Part shown: piece by piece, positions 49,059 to 57,850 of the stretch
How the letters are laid out: every line of letters begins with the position of its first letter
Position numbering within the stretch: the stretch's first letter is position 1
Assembly (NCBI GenBank): GCA_015061165.1
Contig: SUXC01000004.1
Coordinates: 104,182 to 168,181, forward strand
Length of the DNA stretch: 64,000 nucleotides
Reading direction: 5' to 3'
DNA from: Bacteroidales bacterium
Lineage (GTDB): Bacteria; Bacteroidota; Bacteroidia; Bacteroidales; Paludibacteraceae
Made by a program: the position numbers and the translations under genes
The notes under the pieces: generated by a model
The model's database searches: none
What the model was told of the DNA's origin: nothing
Seen by the model: the letters and a program-made list of their open reading frames with translations, nothing else

Positions 49059-51860
49059 ATGAAGTTAAAGAGGCTATTCATATTACTTGGAGCAATGTTG
49101 TGGTGGGTACTCCCCATCGCAGCGCAACGTGTATTACCCGATTCGATAGCTGCGCTTGACACAATGCCTGCTCCCATAGTATTGCACGACAGCATAGCCA
49201 CACGCTCAATGAGCGATACAATACCCACCCAAGCACCCAAAAAAGACGCTATTGATGCCCGCGTAACATACACATCGCAGGATTCGTTGGTTATCACAGG
49301 TGAGGGTATCGCACATATCTATGGCAAAGGACAAGTCAATTACAAGGCACTGGAACTTACCGCAGATTATATACGTGTGTGCATGGACAGTAGCACCCTA
49401 TTCGCCAGTGGTGTATTAGACACTATCGAAAACGAATGGGTGGGATTACCCGTCTTCAAAGATGCCAATGATAGCTATGAGTCCAAAGAACTCACCTACA
49501 ATCTCAAGACACAAAAAGGTAAGATCCGCCACGTAATTACCGAACAAGGTGAAGGGTATCTCATTGCTGATGAGACCAAAAAGATGGATGACAACACACT
49601 CATGCTGCACGGAGGTAAATACACAACCTGCGATGACCACGATCACCCACACTTCTACCTGCAAATGACCAAAGGCAAAGTGCAACCCAAAAAGAATGTA
49701 GTGTTTGGTCCCGCATACTTGGTGGTGGGCGAGGTGCCACTACCTGTGGCTGTGCCATTTGGATTCTTCCCTTTCACCGACTCCTATTCCAGCGGTATCA
49801 TCATGCCTAACTTCGGCGATGACTACACCCGTGGTATGTATCTGCAAGGATTAGGCTACTACTTTGCCATCAACGACTATATAGACCTCGAACTCACAGG
49901 CGACATTTACACACGTGGAACATGGTCGGTATCTGCACGCAGTATGTATGCCAAACGTTATAAGTTTCGCGGCAACTTCAGTCTTAACTATCGTTGGGAT
50001 GTTACGGGCGAAAAAGATATGCCCGACTATAATGTCGCCAAGAACCTAAGCGTACAATGGACTCATACACAGGATAGCAAAGCCAATCCATACAACAACT
50101 TCTCCGCGAGCGTAAACTTCAAGACCAGTGGCTATAACCGCAGCAATATCAACAGTTATTACAACGTGCAAGCCAACGCTGAGAACACCACCAGTAGTAC
50201 CGTAAACTACACACAGCGTTTCCCCGATAGCCCATGGAGCATTAGTGCCAATATGTCTATCACCCAACGAACCAAAGACTCCACCCTGCAAGTCAGTCTG
50301 CCCAATATCAACGTAAGTATGAGCCGTATCTATCCCTTCAAACGCAAACAACGTGTAGGCAAAGAGAAATGGTACGAGAAAATCAGCCTGCAATATAGCG
50401 GAAACTTCTACAATTCAATCACATGTAAGGAAGACTACTTCCTCAAATCCAACTTCATCAAAGATTGGCAAAACGGGCTTAAGCACAATCTGACAAGTTC
50501 GGCATCATTCATGCTGTTCAAGTACATCAGCATTACCCCCAGCATTACCTTCAACGACCGTATGTTCTTCCAACGTGTTGATCAGTCGTGGGATGAAGAT
50601 AATTACGAAGTAAAAAAAGATACCGTTTCGGGTTTCTACAATGTGTATAACTTCAATGCAAGTGTCAGTTTATCCACCAAATTGTATGGTTTCTATATTC
50701 CATACCGCAAATGGTTTGGCGATAAAGTGGATCGTTTCCGCCACGTGATGACACCTACGTTGAGTTTTAACTACAATCCCGATTTCTCAGACCCTATGTG
50801 GGCCAAACGATATGGCGGATTCTACGGCACATACGACCGCATGATTACCACCCGCGATGCCGCTGGAAATTTAGTACCCAAATTAGATGAGAACGGACTA
50901 CCAATCTTTGAGGAAGTAACCTATTCCCGTTTCCGAGAAGCACCCGGTAGAGGCAGTTCTGCCAGTCTGTCATTCTCTTTGGGCAATAACTTAGAGATGA
51001 AACTGCGCAATGACAAAGATACGACAGGCAAAGAGCCATACAAAGTCTATAGCATTATTGACAACCTCAGCATTAGTGGTGGTTATAACTTCATTGCCGA
51101 CTCAATGAATTGGCAGAACTTTGGCGTAAACCTACGTATCAAGATCCCTAAAGTAAACTACACTATCAACCTGAGCGGACAATTCGACCCATATATGTAC
51201 ACCACCACCGCCAGTGGACAACATGTGCGTTGCAACGAATTATATTGGAATCACGGTCGCTTCCCACACTTCTTGGGTACGAGCACGAGTTTCAGTTATA
51301 CCTTCAACAACGACGTTGTCAAACGTTGGTTCAACAAGGAAGATAAGAATAGCGATACAACCGAAGAGGAAGATCCTATGTTGGAACCAACCATAGATCC
51401 ACTGACAGGAGAAATCATAGAACCCGAACAACCCACCAAGAAGCCCAAGAAAGAGCCTGACAAAACAACCGATGATGGATATCTCTTTGCCGAAATACCT
51501 TGGAGTTTGAGCGTGTCGTATAGTTTGCGCTATGGTGCTGGCAATGAATGGGATGAGAAACGCAATTACCCCAAGATGGAGTTTAGGCACAACCTCAGTT
51601 TCTCCGCCTCAATCGGTTTAGGAAAGGGTTGGAAAGCAAGCACCTCATTGAGTTACGATGTCAATGCCAAAAAACTGGCATACTCCAGTATCAATGTTAC
51701 AAGAGATTTGCACTGCTGGAGCATGAGCGCAAGTTTCGTGCCTTTTGGTCCGTACAAGAGTTATACCTTCCACATTGGTGTGAATGCCAGCATGCTGAAA
51801 GACCTGAAATTTGATAAGAGCAGCGCAGATGCCACTGGCAAACGGATAGATTGGTGGTAG
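49059..51860 (+). CDS. lptD: Putative LPS assembly protein LptD
   Basis: 933 aa. Signal peptide MKLKRLFILLGAMLWWVLPIAA. The periplasmic OstA-like beta-jellyroll covers residues about 65-215 (GEGIAHIYGKGQVNYKALELTADYIRV), followed by VGEVPLPVAVPFGFFPF and a large barrel, with a Glu/Lys/Pro-rich extracellular-type loop near residues 765-810 (EEEDPMLEPTIDPLTGEIIEP). Inserts LPS/LOS into the outer leaflet. The set of Cys residues differs from E. coli LptD, as is usual in Bacteroidota. Confidence 0.9.
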   Translation: MKLKRLFILLGAMLWWVLPIAAQRVLPDSIAALDTMPAPIVLHDSIATRSMSDTIPTQAPKKDAIDARVTYTSQDSLVITGEGIAHIYGKGQVNYKALELTADYIRVCMDSSTLFASGVLDTIENEWVGLPVFKDANDSYESKELTYNLKTQKGKIRHVITEQGEGYLIADETKKMDDNTLMLHGGKYTTCDDHDHPHFYLQMTKGKVQPKKNVVFGPAYLVVGEVPLPVAVPFGFFPFTDSYSSGIIMPNFGDDYTRGMYLQGLGYYFAINDYIDLELTGDIYTRGTWSVSARSMYAKRYKFRGNFSLNYRWDVTGEKDMPDYNVAKNLSVQWTHTQDSKANPYNNFSASVNFKTSGYNRSNINSYYNVQANAENTTSSTVNYTQRFPDSPWSISANMSITQRTKDSTLQVSLPNINVSMSRIYPFKRKQRVGKEKWYEKISLQYSGNFYNSITCKEDYFLKSNFIKDWQNGLKHNLTSSASFMLFKYISITPSITFNDRMFFQRVDQSWDEDNYEVKKDTVSGFYNVYNFNASVSLSTKLYGFYIPYRKWFGDKVDRFRHVMTPTLSFNYNPDFSDPMWAKRYGGFYGTYDRMITTRDAAGNLVPKLDENGLPIFEEVTYSRFREAPGRGSSASLSFSLGNNLEMKLRNDKDTTGKEPYKVYSIIDNLSISGGYNFIADSMNWQNFGVNLRIKIPKVNYTINLSGQFDPYMYTTTASGQHVRCNELYWNHGRFPHFLGTSTSFSYTFNNDVVKRWFNKEDKNSDTTEEEDPMLEPTIDPLTGEIIEPEQPTKKPKKEPDKTTDDGYLFAEIPWSLSVSYSLRYGAGNEWDEKRNYPKMEFRHNLSFSASIGLGKGWKASTSLSYDVNAKKLAYSSINVTRDLHCWSMSASFVPFGPYKSYTFHIGVNASMLKDLKFDKSSADATGKRIDWW

Positions 51861-51866
51861 TATTTT

Positions 51867-51943
51867 AGGTTGAAGATTTAAGGTTGAAGGTTTAGGGTTG
51901 AAGGTTGAAAGTTGAAGGTTAAAGGTTTAAAGTTTAAAGGAAA
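51867..51943. repeat. GGTTGAAGGTTTAAGG tandem tract
   Basis: Eight or nine degenerate AAGGTTGA / AAGGTTTA units of 8 bases between lptD and slyD. A relative (AAAGATTAAAGGTTAAAGGC) stands at 42514-42535 before the TonB receptor gene. Confidence 0.85.
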
Positions 51944-51949
51944 GAATAT

Positions 51950-52528
51950 ATGAAAGTAGAAAAACAAAAAGTAGTTACCCTCCAATACGACTTGTATGTG
52001 GACGGTGAGAATGGACAAGAAGAATTGATGGAGAAAGCAACCGCTGAAGCACCATTAGTATATTGTCATGGCGAAGGCATGATGTTACCTGCCTTTGAGC
52101 AAAACATGGCAGGTCTGCAAGAAGGAGAATCATTTGATTTCCGCATTGCATGCCAAGATGCCTATGGCGAGTATGACGACGAGGGTGTATTGACTTTGGA
52201 CAAGAAGATGTTCTACAACGGTGACGGCGAATTTGACTCCGAGCGCGTGTATGTAGGTGCTATCGTGCCTATGAACACAGCAGACGGACAAGTCATCAAT
52301 GCCCAAATTGCCGAGATTACCAAGGAGAATGTTACTATTGATCTCAACCACCCATTGGCAGGCGAGAACTTGCACTTTGTGGGCAAAGTACTGAACCTTC
52401 GCGATGTAACAGAAGGCGAGTTGAAAGCACTGCATCATAGAGGTTGTGGCGGTTGTGGCGGTCATTGCAACAGCGGTGATTGTGGCGGTAATTGCCAAGA
52501 AGGAGGCTGCGGAAATTGCAGTTGTTAA
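51950..52528 (+). CDS. slyD: FKBP-type peptidyl-prolyl isomerase, SlyD-like
   Basis: 192 aa. The FKBP part has PLVYCHGEGMMLPAFEQNMAGLQEGESFDFRI, with the IF (insert-in-flap) domain at about 75-125, as in SlyD. From residue 165 the tail is His/Cys/Gly-rich (HHRGCGGCGGHCNSGDCGG...), a metal-binding region like that of SlyD used in nickel handling. Last core gene before the integrated element. Confidence 0.92.
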   Translation: MKVEKQKVVTLQYDLYVDGENGQEELMEKATAEAPLVYCHGEGMMLPAFEQNMAGLQEGESFDFRIACQDAYGEYDDEGVLTLDKKMFYNGDGEFDSERVYVGAIVPMNTADGQVINAQIAEITKENVTIDLNHPLAGENLHFVGKVLNLRDVTEGELKALHHRGCGGCGGHCNSGDCGGNCQEGGCGNCSC

Positions 52529-52565
52529 TCCATAGATGACACGATAATGTCACGGTAAAGTCTCG

Positions 52566-52765
52566 GCGAAGTTCCTATGAAGTCCCTATGAAGTTCCTAT
52601 GAAGTTCCTATGAGGTTCCTATGGAGATAGGTGGCAGATAGATGGCAGTTGAGAATTAAGAATTGAGAATTTTGAATTAAGAATTTTGAATTGAGAAATT
52701 TGAATTAAGAATTGAGAAATTTGAATTAAGGATTTAGAATTAAGAATTAAGAACTTTGAATTAAA
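52566..52765. repeat. Two adjacent tandem tracts
   Basis: First, about six units of TTCCTATGAAG (52566-52625). Then about ten AGAATTTTGAATTA / AGAATTGAGAA units (52650-52765). They lead straight into the short ORF at 52772. Confidence 0.85.
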
Positions 52766-52771
52766 AAGACT

Positions 52772-52852
52772 ATGGCAAATATTTTAGCGTTAAGCAACAT
52801 TGCCTTTGTAATTTATTCATTATCAGACAACTCCAAAATGGCAATTTATTGA
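52772..52852 (+). CDS. Short ORF at the element boundary (26 aa)
   Basis: MANILALSNIAFVIYSLSDN then SKMAIY. Its ATG directly follows the kind of tandem tract that precedes real starts in this genome, yet it stops after 26 codons near the integrase gene. It may be the first codons of a host gene cut by integration, or a chance ORF. Confidence 0.3.
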   Translation: MANILALSNIAFVIYSLSDNSKMAIY

Positions 52853-52890
52853 CAAATAGCAAAAGTACTCAAATATATACAACAAGTGAG

Positions 52891-52899
52891 TATATTTGC
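52891..52899 (+). promoter_or_regulatory. Promoter of the integrase gene
   Basis: TATATTTGC fits TAnnTTTG. A minus-strand TACTTTTGC also exists at 52859-52867, facing left. Confidence 0.5.
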
Positions 52900-52931
52900 G
52901 CCAAAATGTTGTACAATAGTTTGACAGAAAA

Positions 52932-54194
52932 ATGCCTACATTCAAAGCACTAATCAGAAAAAGCGACCGTAAGTCTGACGGTACATGGAATGTCAAGATT
53001 CGCGTTACACAAAATCGTGAGTCTGTACTCATGTCAACTCCTTTCTATGTGGACCAATCACAGATTACCAAGGGGTACAAAATCAAAGATGCTGCCCTAT
53101 TGTCAAAGTTGGAAAAGAAGATTGCAGAATATCGTGATGCGATTGTTGATATAGGTTTTAATGTGGAAGAAATGAGCGCAAGACAAATCATAGGCGCGCT
53201 CAAGAAAAGAAGAGAGGATATAGACTTTATAGAATTTATGTTCTCGTATGCCGAGGGGCTGAAAGCGACCAAGCGTATCAGTACGGCAAGTCTGTATTAT
53301 ACCGCTGCCGTGTCGCTCCATCGCTTCAATAAGGAGAGACCGTTGTACTCCTATCAGATAGATGCTCATTTTATCCGTAAGTACTTCTTATCTCTCCAAA
53401 CGCTGAAAAGCAACACAATCCGTTCGTACATGATTTGCATACGCACCATGTATAAAGCAGCTCAGTTGCAACACAACGATGATGATGCAGGCGTGATTAA
53501 CTTCAAGCATGGCGTATTCAAACTGATTACATTGCCTCCGCAGGACGAGAGCGAGCGAGAGACTCTAACGCGCGCGCAGATGCAATCCTTAATAAATGTG
53601 CCGTACACAGGCAAGTGGTTCTATGATTTTGCTCGTGACATGTTCATTCTGTCCTTCATGTGCTTTGGTATCAATGCAAAGGACCTGTTCTTTATGACGA
53701 AAGACCAATACCGAGACGGAATGTTGATATACAGGCGGCAAAAGATTGCTAAAAGAAAGGGGAAAGAAGCGGAGATGAAGATTAAACTCTCCGAACCTGC
53801 AAAGATTATACTTGAGAAATATTCGGGTGACGACAAATATCTGATTGATTTTAGTGGTCACAAACGGACAATCCATGTTTGTAGATATATTCACGGATCA
53901 TTCCAAAATGCAGGTATAGAAAAAGAAGGTGACTACCTATCTAAAGTTGGTCACAAGAAAGGTGAATTTGTATTCTATACCAATCGTCATACTATGGCTT
54001 CATTGGCTCGAAACGAATGTGGTATAGATTATATGACTGTGCATCAGATGTTGAACCACGCAACGCCTAATGCTTTCAAGACGACAGATGTCTATATACA
54101 AAAGAATTTCTCACCGCTTTGGGAAGCGAATGAGAAACTCTTAAGTTTGTTTAATTGGGATTTTTACCTCAATCAGAAGACTTCCTGCGAGTAG
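52932..54194 (+). CDS. Tyrosine recombinase / phage integrase
   Basis: 420 aa. N-terminal arm-binding beta domain (residues about 1-75), SAM-like core-binding domain (about 95-190, SLYYTAAVSLHRFNKERPLYSY) and catalytic domain. Box II reads FYTNRHTMASLARNECGID, with Arg and His; further on MLNHATP and the nucleophile in TTDVYIQKNF. The first catalytic Arg (L-x-x-R-x-x-E-L) is replaced in SFMCFGINAKDLFFM, as in many Bacteroidota recombinases. Its 3' end overlaps the convergent orphan gene by 26 bases. Confidence 0.92.
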   Translation: MPTFKALIRKSDRKSDGTWNVKIRVTQNRESVLMSTPFYVDQSQITKGYKIKDAALLSKLEKKIAEYRDAIVDIGFNVEEMSARQIIGALKKRREDIDFIEFMFSYAEGLKATKRISTASLYYTAAVSLHRFNKERPLYSYQIDAHFIRKYFLSLQTLKSNTIRSYMICIRTMYKAAQLQHNDDDAGVINFKHGVFKLITLPPQDESERETLTRAQMQSLINVPYTGKWFYDFARDMFILSFMCFGINAKDLFFMTKDQYRDGMLIYRRQKIAKRKGKEAEMKIKLSEPAKIILEKYSGDDKYLIDFSGHKRTIHVCRYIHGSFQNAGIEKEGDYLSKVGHKKGEFVFYTNRHTMASLARNECGIDYMTVHQMLNHATPNAFKTTDVYIQKNFSPLWEANEKLLSLFNWDFYLNQKTSCE

Positions 54195-54537
54195 CCCTCA
54201 TTTTCATGCGCTCCTCCATCTCATCCATTTTTTCGAGTGCTCTCTTATAGCTGTCAGAGATGTTCTTTTCAGCGCGTTTCAGGCTCTCAATCTCAAATCT
54301 TGAGTAAACCTTTGGAGAAAGTTTTTCTTCTCCATGTCGCTCAAATCTGAGTTGTCCTCTGCGAGTCCTGTCCTTTATCCATGCCCTACCATATTGCTCA
54401 AACGCCTCACGCTCAGAAAGGTCATCTTCTTTATGACCGAGCGTAGCGATAACAGCGTAAGCCACGAGCATTGCATCTTCCATTATGCGGTCGCGCTCTC
54501 TTCTGGCGTGAACCCATGCGTTTCCTTGTGGTAGCAT
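54169..54537 (-). CDS. Orphan, charged coiled-coil-like protein
   Basis: 122 aa. Helical and highly charged; the C-terminal part (SLKRAEKNISDSYKRALEKM and on to ERMKMRATRRKSS) is coiled-coil-like. A Shine-Dalgarno-like AGGGAGA lies before the ATG. Family unknown. Confidence 0.6.
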   Translation of the reverse strand: MLPQGNAWVHARRERDRIMEDAMLVAYAVIATLGHKEDDLSEREAFEQYGRAWIKDRTRRGQLRFERHGEEKLSPKVYSRFEIESLKRAEKNISDSYKRALEKMDEMEERMKMRATRRKSSD

Positions 54538-54541
54538 AGAC

Positions 54542-55033
54542 TTATTCTCCCTGGCTCTTAATCAGTTTGTTTGCAAATGGAATCAAGAGGTTTGGCGATG
54601 GAATATCTACCATGACAGCACTCACATCAACATTCTCTTTTTGAGCGTTGAGAGCGATTTGGACAGTAGAGGTAGAGATGTGCTTGCGCTCATTATTCAG
54701 CTTGATACAAGCCTCCCAAATAGCCTTGCTGCTTTTGTCTTTCCACTTGTACTCTTTCAGAATACCAATGACTGCGTGAAGATTGCCAAGCACGACAAGC
54801 GCGATAACCTTTCGCTCTATCTGGACAGTATCGTCTTCAACTTCCGCGCTTTCTTTCTTCTCAACTTCGGCAGTTGCTTCCTCTACTTCTTCTGCTGGAA
54901 CCTCATCGGAGTTTTCCAATACTTGATTGAGAGCATCATTTTGCTCATCTACTTGAAATACTGATGGCATTTCGCCTACAACTTCTTGTTGTACTTTTGC
55001 CTCCTCGGAGGTCTTTTCATTTTTCTTTGACAT
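54542..55033 (-). CDS. Orphan with acidic N-terminus
   Basis: 163 aa. The first 80 residues are disordered and Glu-rich (EVPAEEVEEATAEVEKKE); the second half is compact and helical (VIALVVLGNLHAVIGILKEYKW, SKAIWEACIKLNNERK). Four bases from the gene downstream. Family unknown. Confidence 0.6.
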   Translation of the reverse strand: MSKKNEKTSEEAKVQQEVVGEMPSVFQVDEQNDALNQVLENSDEVPAEEVEEATAEVEKKESAEVEDDTVQIERKVIALVVLGNLHAVIGILKEYKWKDKSSKAIWEACIKLNNERKHISTSTVQIALNAQKENVDVSAVMVDIPSPNLLIPFANKLIKSQGE

Positions 55034-55038
55034 AGTTG

Positions 55039-55470
55039 TTAAGAATTTGATTGTTGAACATTAAGTTTTAATCGGAATCTATCAATCGTTTCCTGCTTGA
55101 TAACTATTTCGTTGGGGTTTTGCATTGATTTGAGAGTATTCTCAAACTCTTCTTGCTGGGGGGGGCTGCTGATGGAATTTCGAGCATAGCAGAAGTACCG
55201 AATGAGGTCATTCGCATCTCTGCGTATCTCATCTGTTTTTAACGGTGCGCCAAGTTTGTGATACATGGTTTCAAAAGCCGTGTTGAAGCCATTATACCCC
55301 ATCAACGCCTTCTTAATACCACTAACCATATTGTTGTAGTGGCGTTTTTGCTCTCCGTACAACCCCTCTCTTTTAGGGTCTTCGATGATTTCGTCTATCA
55401 TCATCTCTGCTGCCTCACAGAACACAAACATTCCGTAGGTCAGTGCTGCTTGTTCTTTTGTTGCCGACAT
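55039..55470 (-). CDS. Orphan helical protein with a G8/C8 tract
   Basis: 143 aa, soluble and helical (YGMFVFCEAAEMMIDEIIED). The codons for Ser-Ser-Pro-Pro contain eight consecutive C (55158-55165 on the coding strand's complement), a tract that could slip. Its ATG is coupled to the rtcB stop. Family unknown. Confidence 0.6.
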   Translation of the reverse strand: MSATKEQAALTYGMFVFCEAAEMMIDEIIEDPKREGLYGEQKRHYNNMVSGIKKALMGYNGFNTAFETMYHKLGAPLKTDEIRRDANDLIRYFCYARNSISSPPQQEEFENTLKSMQNPNEIVIKQETIDRFRLKLNVQQSNS

Positions 55471-56690
55471 TATTCTATTGCTTTGAAGTTATATATAGGC
55501 TTAATCACTTTCATCACATACACAGTATCTTGCACACATTCCATAATCTCGTCAATAGGCTTGTATGCCATAGGACACTCATCAATTGTAGATTCGCAGA
55601 TAGATGTGCTGTAAATCCCATCCATAGATTTCTTAAACTCATCAAGCGAAACGGTCTCTTTAGCTTTTTTACGTGACATTAAGCGACCCGCTCCGTGAGG
55701 AGCCGAGTACAGCCAATCGAAATTACCTTTACCTTCACATAGTAAAGAACCATCACGCATGTTGATAGGGATAATCAATTTCTCTTCGCGCTTCGCGCTT
55801 ACCGCTCCTTTACGCAAGATATTCAATTCTGTATCAATGTAATTATGAATGGTGTCAAATGAATCAGAATGAATCATTTTATGGTAGATGTTTAATTCAG
55901 GCATGTGTTCCCCAATGATAGAAGCAATCATCTTCCTATTTATTGCTGCATAAGTTTGACAGAGCTTCATATCGTTGATATAATCCATCATATATGCTCC
56001 TTCTAAATATGCAAGTTTTGGATCAACTGGAATATTTTTGCTTTTTGCTTCTGCAATGGCACCTTCAATCTCTTTCTGTCTTCCCTCATTTTTTAGTTTA
56101 GTGATTAGCCCACCAATATCCGTGTGCTTTTCTTTACAATACTTAATAGCAAGGTCTTGATAATACTTGCAGACACGAAGACCGAGGTTGCGACTTCCAG
56201 AGTGTATGAGCAGATACTTTTGCCCATATATATCTTCATCTATTTCTATAAAGTGATTTCCTCCACCAAGCGTACCAATAGAACGAATATCCTTGTCTGC
56301 GTTTATTACACTTTGGCAGCGAAAACCATCGAAAAGATTAAGATAGAATTGGTACATGTAAGTCGATATATTGCTGACAAACCCCTCTCCGTGTGTATTA
56401 AAGCCAGACGGAACATGTTTTCGAATAACATCATCCAATCGAGCAAGGTCTATTTCTACTTCGCCAAGCGGAATAACTAATATACCGCACCCAATATCAA
56501 CTCCTACTGTGTTGGGAACAATGCGGTCTTTTATAGCAATTACAGTGCCAATTGTGCAGCCGTTTCCAGCATGACAGTCTGGCATAATGCGTACTATACA
56601 ATCTTTGTACGCTTCGCATTTATTCATTTCTTGAATTTGTTGCGCTGCCGATTCCTCTACGGTACGCGCATAGACTTTACACTTTTCCAT
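55470..56690 (-). CDS. rtcB: RtcB-type RNA ligase
   Basis: 406 aa. Joins RNA 2',3'-cyclic phosphate or 3'-phosphate ends to 5'-OH using GTP and Mn. Family motifs: MPDCHAGNGCTIGTVI, NTVGVDIGCGILV (metal Asp and Cys), GTLGGGNHFIEI, HSGSRNLG and the GMP-lysine-His region YSAPHGAGRLMSRKKAK. All catalytic motifs look intact. Its presence in a prophage suggests repair of RNA, such as tRNAs cut by anti-phage anticodon nucleases; that is inference. Confidence 0.93.
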   Translation of the reverse strand: MEKCKVYARTVEESAAQQIQEMNKCEAYKDCIVRIMPDCHAGNGCTIGTVIAIKDRIVPNTVGVDIGCGILVIPLGEVEIDLARLDDVIRKHVPSGFNTHGEGFVSNISTYMYQFYLNLFDGFRCQSVINADKDIRSIGTLGGGNHFIEIDEDIYGQKYLLIHSGSRNLGLRVCKYYQDLAIKYCKEKHTDIGGLITKLKNEGRQKEIEGAIAEAKSKNIPVDPKLAYLEGAYMMDYINDMKLCQTYAAINRKMIASIIGEHMPELNIYHKMIHSDSFDTIHNYIDTELNILRKGAVSAKREEKLIIPINMRDGSLLCEGKGNFDWLYSAPHGAGRLMSRKKAKETVSLDEFKKSMDGIYSTSICESTIDECPMAYKPIDEIMECVQDTVYVMKVIKPIYNFKAIE

Positions 56691-56695
56691 AATTT

Positions 56696-57052
56696 TTATC
56701 CTTGTAATGTTGGTTCTATGTATTTAAGTTTATATTTTTTGCACATCTTAATGAAAAGCTGGTTAACATCTTTAGTTTTTGAGAAACTAAATTTTGTTTG
56801 GTACACAACTGCATCAAAAAATGCTGTGCCTCTGCAACCGACTTTGAAACCATGATAATCTTCGCAGGTGCTACTGCTATCGTATCGTGCTATGCACACA
56901 TCAGTTGTAAACATTGGCTTTTCTCCCGTGCCTTCTAAAAAGTCGTATGTCACAAAACATACCACTTGCTTACCTGCTTTGAGCAGCTTGATCAGGCGTT
57001 TGTAGTTTGCAGCTGTTTTGTAGTCTGCACTACACTTCTTGTACTTCTTCAT
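56696..57052 (-). CDS. Orphan protein
   Basis: 118 aa. Basic start (MKKYKKCSADYKTAANYKRLIKLL), then a beta-rich centre (KQVVCFVTYDFLEGTG) with six or more Cys in all. The start has the Shine-Dalgarno-like AAAGGAGAG. Overlaps the next gene upstream. Unknown. Confidence 0.55.
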   Translation of the reverse strand: MKKYKKCSADYKTAANYKRLIKLLKAGKQVVCFVTYDFLEGTGEKPMFTTDVCIARYDSSSTCEDYHGFKVGCRGTAFFDAVVYQTKFSFSKTKDVNQLFIKMCKKYKLKYIEPTLQG

Positions 57053-57245
57053 GTTGCTCTCCTTTCTCCCGAAACATCGGGCATTGGTTAGTTTCTCTAT
57101 TGAACTGTTCGAAAATGAATGGTGCCTGGTGCTTTGAATAACTACGGTTGAACACTGTATATAGCCAGTATCGGTAGCAATTACCTCTCAATTTGCACCC
57201 AGAACCCATACAGTGTGAAATGTCTTTTTTGTAAATCATAGTCAC
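57030..57245 (-). CDS. Small Cys-rich orphan (71 aa)
   Basis: HCMGSGCKLRGNCYRYW and NQCPMF: four or more Cys spaced as in a small metal-binding protein. A strong Shine-Dalgarno AGGAGGAG precedes the ATG. Overlaps the genes on both sides. Confidence 0.6.
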   Translation of the reverse strand: MTMIYKKDISHCMGSGCKLRGNCYRYWLYTVFNRSYSKHQAPFIFEQFNRETNQCPMFREKGEQHEEVQEV

Positions 57246-57574
57246 TCCTCCTGTAATTTAGGGATTGGCATCCAGTGAGTGATTTCATCATCGTCACACC
57301 ATATCGTTTCGTCACTCTTCCACCAATAGTAACCACCCTCTCCGTCATCCGTTAGGAAATCAATATCTGTATGCTTTCTTTTGTCTAAGATAATTACTTC
57401 CTTCTCTGGTTCTGGCAACCTTTCCTCCACGCTTATCCATGGGGATTTGGGGTTCTCGTCTGCCCACTTCGCGCCTTCGGTAAAGCCGCTTATAGCTGGG
57501 AAGTGCATATCTCTGTATCGGAACTTTTTTGAGGCTATTGTTGCCGCTTCTCTTATTTGTTCTTCTCGTGTCAT
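57242..57574 (-). CDS. DUF551 protein
   Basis: 110 aa. The C-terminal part WISVEERLPEPEKEVIILDK ... THWMPIPKL is the DUF551 domain, common in phages and prophages and without known function. The N-terminal 35 residues hold the phage-type helix EQIREAATIASKKF and FTEGAKWADENP. Shine-Dalgarno AAAGGAGAA is present. Confidence 0.85.
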   Translation of the reverse strand: MTREEQIREAATIASKKFRYRDMHFPAISGFTEGAKWADENPKSPWISVEERLPEPEKEVIILDKRKHTDIDFLTDDGEGGYYWWKSDETIWCDDDEITHWMPIPKLQEE

Positions 57575-57587
57575 AATTGATTCTCCT

Positions 57588-57722
57588 TTATTTATGCGGT
57601 GGGTACAAGCAATATGCTCGTTTTGGTTCTGCGAAAGCGCAATACTTGCACACCTTGCATTTCTGCAAATCTACTGCTGCATCGCGCTTTCTGCAATAAC
57701 CACCGTGATACATTATTTTCAT
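57588..57722 (-). CDS. Small Cys-rich protein (44 aa)
   Basis: MKIMYHGGYCRKRDAAVDLQ then KCKVCKYCAF and a final CLYPP. Paired C-x-x-C residues suggest a zinc knuckle. Its start overlaps the stop of the 43-aa gene (ATGA), which supports both as real. Confidence 0.55.
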   Translation of the reverse strand: MKIMYHGGYCRKRDAAVDLQKCKVCKYCAFAEPKRAYCLYPPHK

Positions 57723-57850
57723 ATATCTTCGTTTTCAACTTCTTGCCAGTCGCTATCAGTAATTATGTAGCCACAATTACTACACTCGTGGAAGTACTCA
57801 ATACTTGCGGATTCGATACTCTCGCAGTTCGGGCAAATAATCTTTGTCAT
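57719..57850 (-). CDS. Zinc-ribbon-like small protein (43 aa)
   Basis: MTKIICPNCESIES and FHECSNCGYIITDSDW: two C-x-x-C pairs, a classic zinc ribbon. Shine-Dalgarno AAAGGAGTGG lies upstream, and the ATG overlaps the stop of the upstream gene. Confidence 0.6.
   Translation of the reverse strand: MTKIICPNCESIESASIEYFHECSNCGYIITDSDWQEVENEDI

Noticed and set aside
52859..52867. Leftward promoter at the element boundary
   Set aside because: TACTTTTGC is present on the minus strand, but no leftward gene follows before slyD; probably chance in AT-rich DNA.
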